Shown: positions 5,372-7,649 of the stretch, piece after piece
How positions within the stretch are numbered: the first letter of the stretch is position 1
Layout of the letters: each line of letters opens with the position of its first letter
NCBI GenBank assembly: GCA_026713345.1
Contig: JAPOOQ010000074.1
Location: 1-7,649 of the forward strand
DNA length: 7,649 bases
Source: Gemmatimonadota bacterium
GTDB lineage: Bacteria > Gemmatimonadota > Gemmatimonadetes > Longimicrobiales > Gaopeijiaceae
Direction of reading: 5' to 3'
Notes under the pieces: generated by a model
The model's input: the letters and a program-made list of their open reading frames with translations, nothing else
What the model was told of the DNA's origin: nothing
Databases searched by the model: none
Position numbers and translations under genes: made by a program

Positions 5372-5972
5372 AGCGGTCGAGCACCGCGGCCATCTCGTCG
5401 CCGCCGGGATCCAGCACCTGCCCCTTCCAGAACGCATTGTCGGCGACGAACAGCCCGCCGGGCCTGAGCAGCCGCGCGGCTTCCCCGAGGTACTGCGTGT
5501 AGCGCTCCTTGTCGGCGTCCACAAACACCAGGTCGAAGGAACCGTCGGGTCCGAGTGCGTCGAGAAGCCCGGCGCCGTCGCCCACCCTCACCTCGACCCG
5601 GTCCGCCACGCCCGCGTCTTTCAGCGAACGCCTCGCGACCGCCGCGTGCTCCGGGTTGATCTCCAGGGTGACGAGCTTGCCGCCCTCGGGCAGCGCGCGG
5701 GCTATCCAGATCGCCGAGTAGCCCGCCAGCGTGCCCACCTCGACGGCGCGGCGCACCCCCGCCGCCCGAACGAGCAGTTGCAGTGCCCGCGCGGTGGCCG
5801 GCGGAAGCTGGATCCCGGGCATCCCGGCGGCGGCGGCACGCTCCCGGGTCCGGCGCAGAGCGTCGTCCTCGCGAGCGAACTGGCGCTGGACGTACAGATC
5901 CAGCCCGTCGTGGTCGTACTCGGACGGGTCCGGGGCGCCGGAAGGCACGCGGGCGGGCGTCCCGTCAGCCAC
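5286..5972 (-). CDS. Class I SAM-dependent O-methyltransferase (catechol/caffeoyl-CoA OMT-like)
   Basis: 228 aa from GTG at 5972, which overlaps the aminotransferase stop by 8 nt. A slightly later start is possible, but the next Met (residue 51) lies inside the conserved N-terminal block, so it is too late. It transfers a methyl group from S-adenosylmethionine to a hydroxyl, probably on a catechol-like small molecule, in a metal-dependent way. Visible motifs: the N-terminal family block EDDALRRTRERAAAAGMPGI (35-54), SAM motif I VEVGTLAGYS (77-86), the acidic ribose-binding LEIN (E104), FDLVFVDADKERY (metal/catalytic D152), LLRPGGLFVADNAFWKGQV with D178-N179 (second metal ligands) and the terminal strand VGDGLLVGVRR. 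The length is normal for the family and no key residue is missing. The true substrate cannot be read from sequence. It is transcribed after the aminotransferase, and its 3' end overlaps the kinase gene on the opposite strand. Confidence 0.92.
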   Translation of the reverse strand: MADGTPARVPSGAPDPSEYDHDGLDLYVQRQFAREDDALRRTRERAAAAGMPGIQLPPATARALQLLVRAAGVRRAVEVGTLAGYSAIWIARALPEGGKLVTLEINPEHAAVARRSLKDAGVADRVEVRVGDGAGLLDALGPDGSFDLVFVDADKERYTQYLGEAARLLRPGGLFVADNAFWKGQVLDPGGDEMAAVLDRFNRKVAADRRFDATILPVGDGLLVGVRR

Positions 5973-7155
5973 CCAGCACCCGCGCCATCCGACGCACCCC
6001 CGCCTCGATCTCCTCGTCCGACGACGCCGTGCTCATGCGGGCGTAGCCCGGGTCGCCGAACGCCTCGCCCGGCACGATGGCCACGCCGGTCTCTTCCAGA
6101 ATCCGCGCGCAGACGTCGTTGGCGCAGGTGAGCTCGTCGTCGAACACGCCGTCCACCCGGAAGTACAGGTAGAAGGCGCCGTCCGGCCGGATGTAAGGGC
6201 AGCCGGGCAGCAGCTCGTCGAAGAGGCGCGTGACCAGCTCGCGGCGGCGGCGGAAGGCCTCCAGCATCCGGGCCTTGTCGCGCGCCGCGTCCTCCGGCCG
6301 GGTGAGGCCCTCCAGGGTGGCCACCTGGGACGGCGTGGCGGCGTTCAGCGAGACGTGGCTCTGGAACGCGGACATCTTCGCGGCCAGTTCGGGGCTCGAG
6401 TACGAATAGCCGACGCGCCACCCGGTCATCGCGTACGCCTTGGACATGCCGTTGGTCACGACCAGGTCGCCCACCGATCCCGGGTCCAGGTCGAGCGCGC
6501 CGGGCGCCTTCGCGCCGTCATCGCCGAAGTAGATCTCCTGATAGATCTCGTCCGAGATCAGCGTGACGCCGCGGCCCCGGGCCCATGCGGCCATCTCCCC
6601 GAGCTGCGCCTTCGAGTAGACGGCGCCGGTCGGGTTGGAGGGGGTGGAGAAGATGAGCCCCTTCGTCCTCCCGGTGGCGGCGCGTTCGAGGTCATCCGGC
6701 GTGAGCAGGAAATCGCGGTCCTCGCTCCCCGCCACCGGCACCGGCTCCGCCCGCGACAGCGTCACCATCTCCGGGTACGAGGTCCAGTACGGCGACCCGA
6801 TCAACACCTCGTCTCCCGGCCCGAAAAGGCAGAAGCAGGCGTTGAAGAGCGACTGCTTGGCGCCCGCGGAGACCACGACCCGGGCGGCTTCGGCCGGATG
6901 GTCCGTGCCCGCCGTCATGTAGCTCGCGACCGCGGCTCGCAGCTCCGGGAGGCCGGCGGACGGCGTGTAGCGCGTGCGCCCCCGCCGGATCCCGTCGATT
7001 GCCGCTTCGGAAATCCACCCGGGGGTGTCGAAATCGGGCTCGCCGGCGCCGAGGTTGATGATATCGCGCCCCTCCGCGGCCAGCTTCTTTGCGAGAGTGC
7101 TCACCGCCACGGTGGCGGACGGGGTCAGGCGTGCGATGTTCGGGGAGAAGGTCAT
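5965..7155 (-). CDS. PLP-dependent class I aminotransferase, aspartate aminotransferase-like (subgroup Ib style)
   Basis: 396 aa from ATG at 7155. The same frame stays open 66 codons upstream, but that stretch does not resemble the family, while MTFSPNIARLTPSATVAVST is a typical N-terminus. No clear ribosome binding site precedes it. Fold type I transaminase, moving amino groups between aspartate or another amino acid and a 2-oxoacid. Motifs: GAGEPDFDTP (36-45), TRYTPSAGLPELR (61-73), SAGAKQSLFNA (96-106), W124 in SPYWTSYPEM, PSNPTG (172-177, N174), LISDEIY with D202 and Y205, the PLP lysine in TNGMSKAYAMTGWRVGY (K239), and the C-terminal carboxylate-binding Arg in YARMS (R373). The order and length match Thermus- or Bacillus-type enzymes; K100 in AGAKQ corresponds to a lysine that favours acidic substrates in subgroup Ib. 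Prephenate aminotransferase activity is an alternative that sequence alone cannot exclude. It overlaps the downstream methyltransferase by 8 nt. Confidence 0.92.
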   Translation of the reverse strand: MTFSPNIARLTPSATVAVSTLAKKLAAEGRDIINLGAGEPDFDTPGWISEAAIDGIRRGRTRYTPSAGLPELRAAVASYMTAGTDHPAEAARVVVSAGAKQSLFNACFCLFGPGDEVLIGSPYWTSYPEMVTLSRAEPVPVAGSEDRDFLLTPDDLERAATGRTKGLIFSTPSNPTGAVYSKAQLGEMAAWARGRGVTLISDEIYQEIYFGDDGAKAPGALDLDPGSVGDLVVTNGMSKAYAMTGWRVGYSYSSPELAAKMSAFQSHVSLNAATPSQVATLEGLTRPEDAARDKARMLEAFRRRRELVTRLFDELLPGCPYIRPDGAFYLYFRVDGVFDDELTCANDVCARILEETGVAIVPGEAFGDPGYARMSTASSDEEIEAGVRRMARVLGG

Positions 7156-7351
7156 CAGGGGTCTTTGGTTGGACGGGTCGGCAGACTTCGGGATGCAGCC
7201 GACAATAAGTCCGCCCGGCGTTATGTTCGCAACCCCGGGCGGCAACGGGTGAGGGGCCGCCGTCGCATTTCGGTCGGCTGCCTGTCCGGGGGCTTGGGTC
7301 TCCTCGGAACCGGAGTCCGCGCGGTCAACCGGCAAAAACTGTAAAGACAAC
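7156..7351. promoter_or_regulatory. Divergent intergenic region with 8-bp inverted repeat
   Basis: This 196-bp gap separates the minus-strand aminotransferase and the plus-strand thioredoxin-fold gene and should contain both promoters. A perfect inverted repeat lies at 7211-7218 (CCGCCCGG) and 7235-7242 (CCGGGCGG) with a 16-nt A/T-richer centre, about 55-90 bp upstream of the aminotransferase start. It could be a repressor operator or a leader hairpin. On the minus strand, TTGCGA (within the centre) followed about 19 bp later by TATTGT is a weak promoter-like pair. On the plus strand, TGTAAA at 7340-7345, 6 nt before the ATG, hints at a leaderless or near-leaderless transcript, but no -35 is evident. 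Neither promoter is convincing. Confidence 0.45.
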
Positions 7352-7649
7352 ATGACATTTCGTAAACCACACCTTACATCCCGCGATTCGGGGGACTCAG
7401 ATCACCCCATCCTGTACTTCGACTTCGTCGACCCCCTCTCGTACGCGGTCAGCCGCAAGGTTGACCGGGCCGGAGCCTCGGCGGTGATCGAGTGGCACGG
7501 TTTCGAACTGCGCCCTCCCCCACAGCCGATGATCGACCCGGGCGACGCGGAGTGGCGGACGCGGCAGGCCCTCGCAGGGAGCGCCACCCCCCCGCCGCCC
7601 ATCGTCCCCTGGACGCGCAAGGCCCACGAACTCTGCGAATTCGCGCGCG
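7352..7649 (+). CDS. DsbA/FrnE-like thioredoxin-fold protein lacking the CxxC, N-terminal part (runs off the window)
   Basis: Open from ATG at 7352 to the window edge (99 codons); no strong ribosome binding site is visible. After 18 unconserved residues comes PILYFDFVDPLSYAVSRKV (19-37), then VIEWHGFELRPPPQP (47-61) and VPWTRKAHELCEFAR. This is the typical start of the DsbA superfamily branch that includes FrnE oxidoreductases, 2-hydroxychromene-2-carboxylate isomerases and kappa-class glutathione transferases: strand, active-site loop, then a strand with xWxxFELxP. FrnE-type members have a CPWC active site; here that position reads DPLS (27-30). The residues at the usual Cys positions are therefore Asp and Ser, closer to the isomerase/GST-kappa arrangement. 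No signal peptide is seen, so it is probably cytoplasmic. A run of seven C at 7587-7593 lies in the frame (PPPP), but the downstream residues still fit the family, so the frame seems correct. The C-terminal half is missing. Confidence 0.82.
   Translation, partial: MTFRKPHLTSRDSGDSDHPILYFDFVDPLSYAVSRKVDRAGASAVIEWHGFELRPPPQPMIDPGDAEWRTRQALAGSATPPPPIVPWTRKAHELCEFAR

Noticed and set aside
5731..7344. Plus-strand open frame of 537 codons opposite the aminotransferase
   Set aside because: It is the antisense shadow of two well-supported genes, has no recognisable domain, and its composition is typical of such shadows.
7156..7353. 66-codon N-terminal extension of the aminotransferase from an ATG at 7353
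   Set aside because: The sequence is unlike the family, and the remaining protein from 7155 already has a complete N-terminus. The ATG is only the reverse of the CATG at the start of the divergent gene.
7587..7593. Run of seven C as a possible frameshift in the DsbA-like gene
   Set aside because: The residues after the run (VPWTRKAHELCEFAR) still match the family in the same frame, so no frameshift is indicated.

Overview
The window is GC-rich DNA, roughly two-thirds G+C by eye. Genes are densely packed on both strands, with several overlapping start/stop junctions and GTG or TTG starts. A 6-bladed beta-propeller-like secreted protein and an outer-membrane barrel with a C-terminal FGSIYNNVVN-type ending suggest a diderm such as a Gemmatimonadota member. 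That assignment is an inference from protein style, not a marker-gene result. No rRNA, tRNA, CRISPR array, transposase, phage gene or clear rho-independent terminator was recognised.

Layout. (1) 1-419, minus: N-terminus of a secreted beta-propeller-like protein that runs off the left edge. (2) 420-796: non-coding gap with three GGAATSGCAAC boxes exactly 23 bp apart and a G-rich tract on the minus strand. (3) 797-3788, minus: a tightly coupled three-gene unit, transcribed as DEAD-box RNA helicase, then a 137-aa protein of unknown function, then a 435-aa outer-membrane beta-barrel protein. The junctions are ATGA and TGATG overlaps. (4) 3789-3914: divergent intergenic region with a GC-rich inverted repeat. 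(5) 3915-5371, plus: low-molecular-weight protein-tyrosine-phosphatase-family enzyme overlapping a fructosamine-kinase-family enzyme by GTGA. (6) 5286-7155, minus: class I aminotransferase followed by a class I SAM-dependent O-methyltransferase with an 8-nt overlap. This pair runs tail-to-tail into the kinase with an 86-bp overlap. (7) 7156-7351: second divergent intergenic region with an 8-bp inverted repeat. (8) 7352-7649, plus: N-terminus of a DsbA/FrnE/HCCA-isomerase-like thioredoxin-fold protein that runs off the right edge.

How the genes may work together. The phosphatase-kinase pair is best read as a protein-deglycation (Amadori-product repair) module. The kinase would phosphorylate ribulosamine- or erythrulosamine-type adducts, and the phosphatase would handle phosphorylated sugars or glycated proteins. 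The aminotransferase and methyltransferase are probably co-transcribed, but no shared pathway is evident. The helicase, the 137-aa protein and the barrel protein are translationally coupled, which ties two proteins of unknown function to an RNA-remodelling enzyme. Most of the window is ordinary accessory or housekeeping content. The best leads are the deglycation pair with its unusual extended kinase tail, the coupled unknown pair, and the 23-bp-phased boxes.
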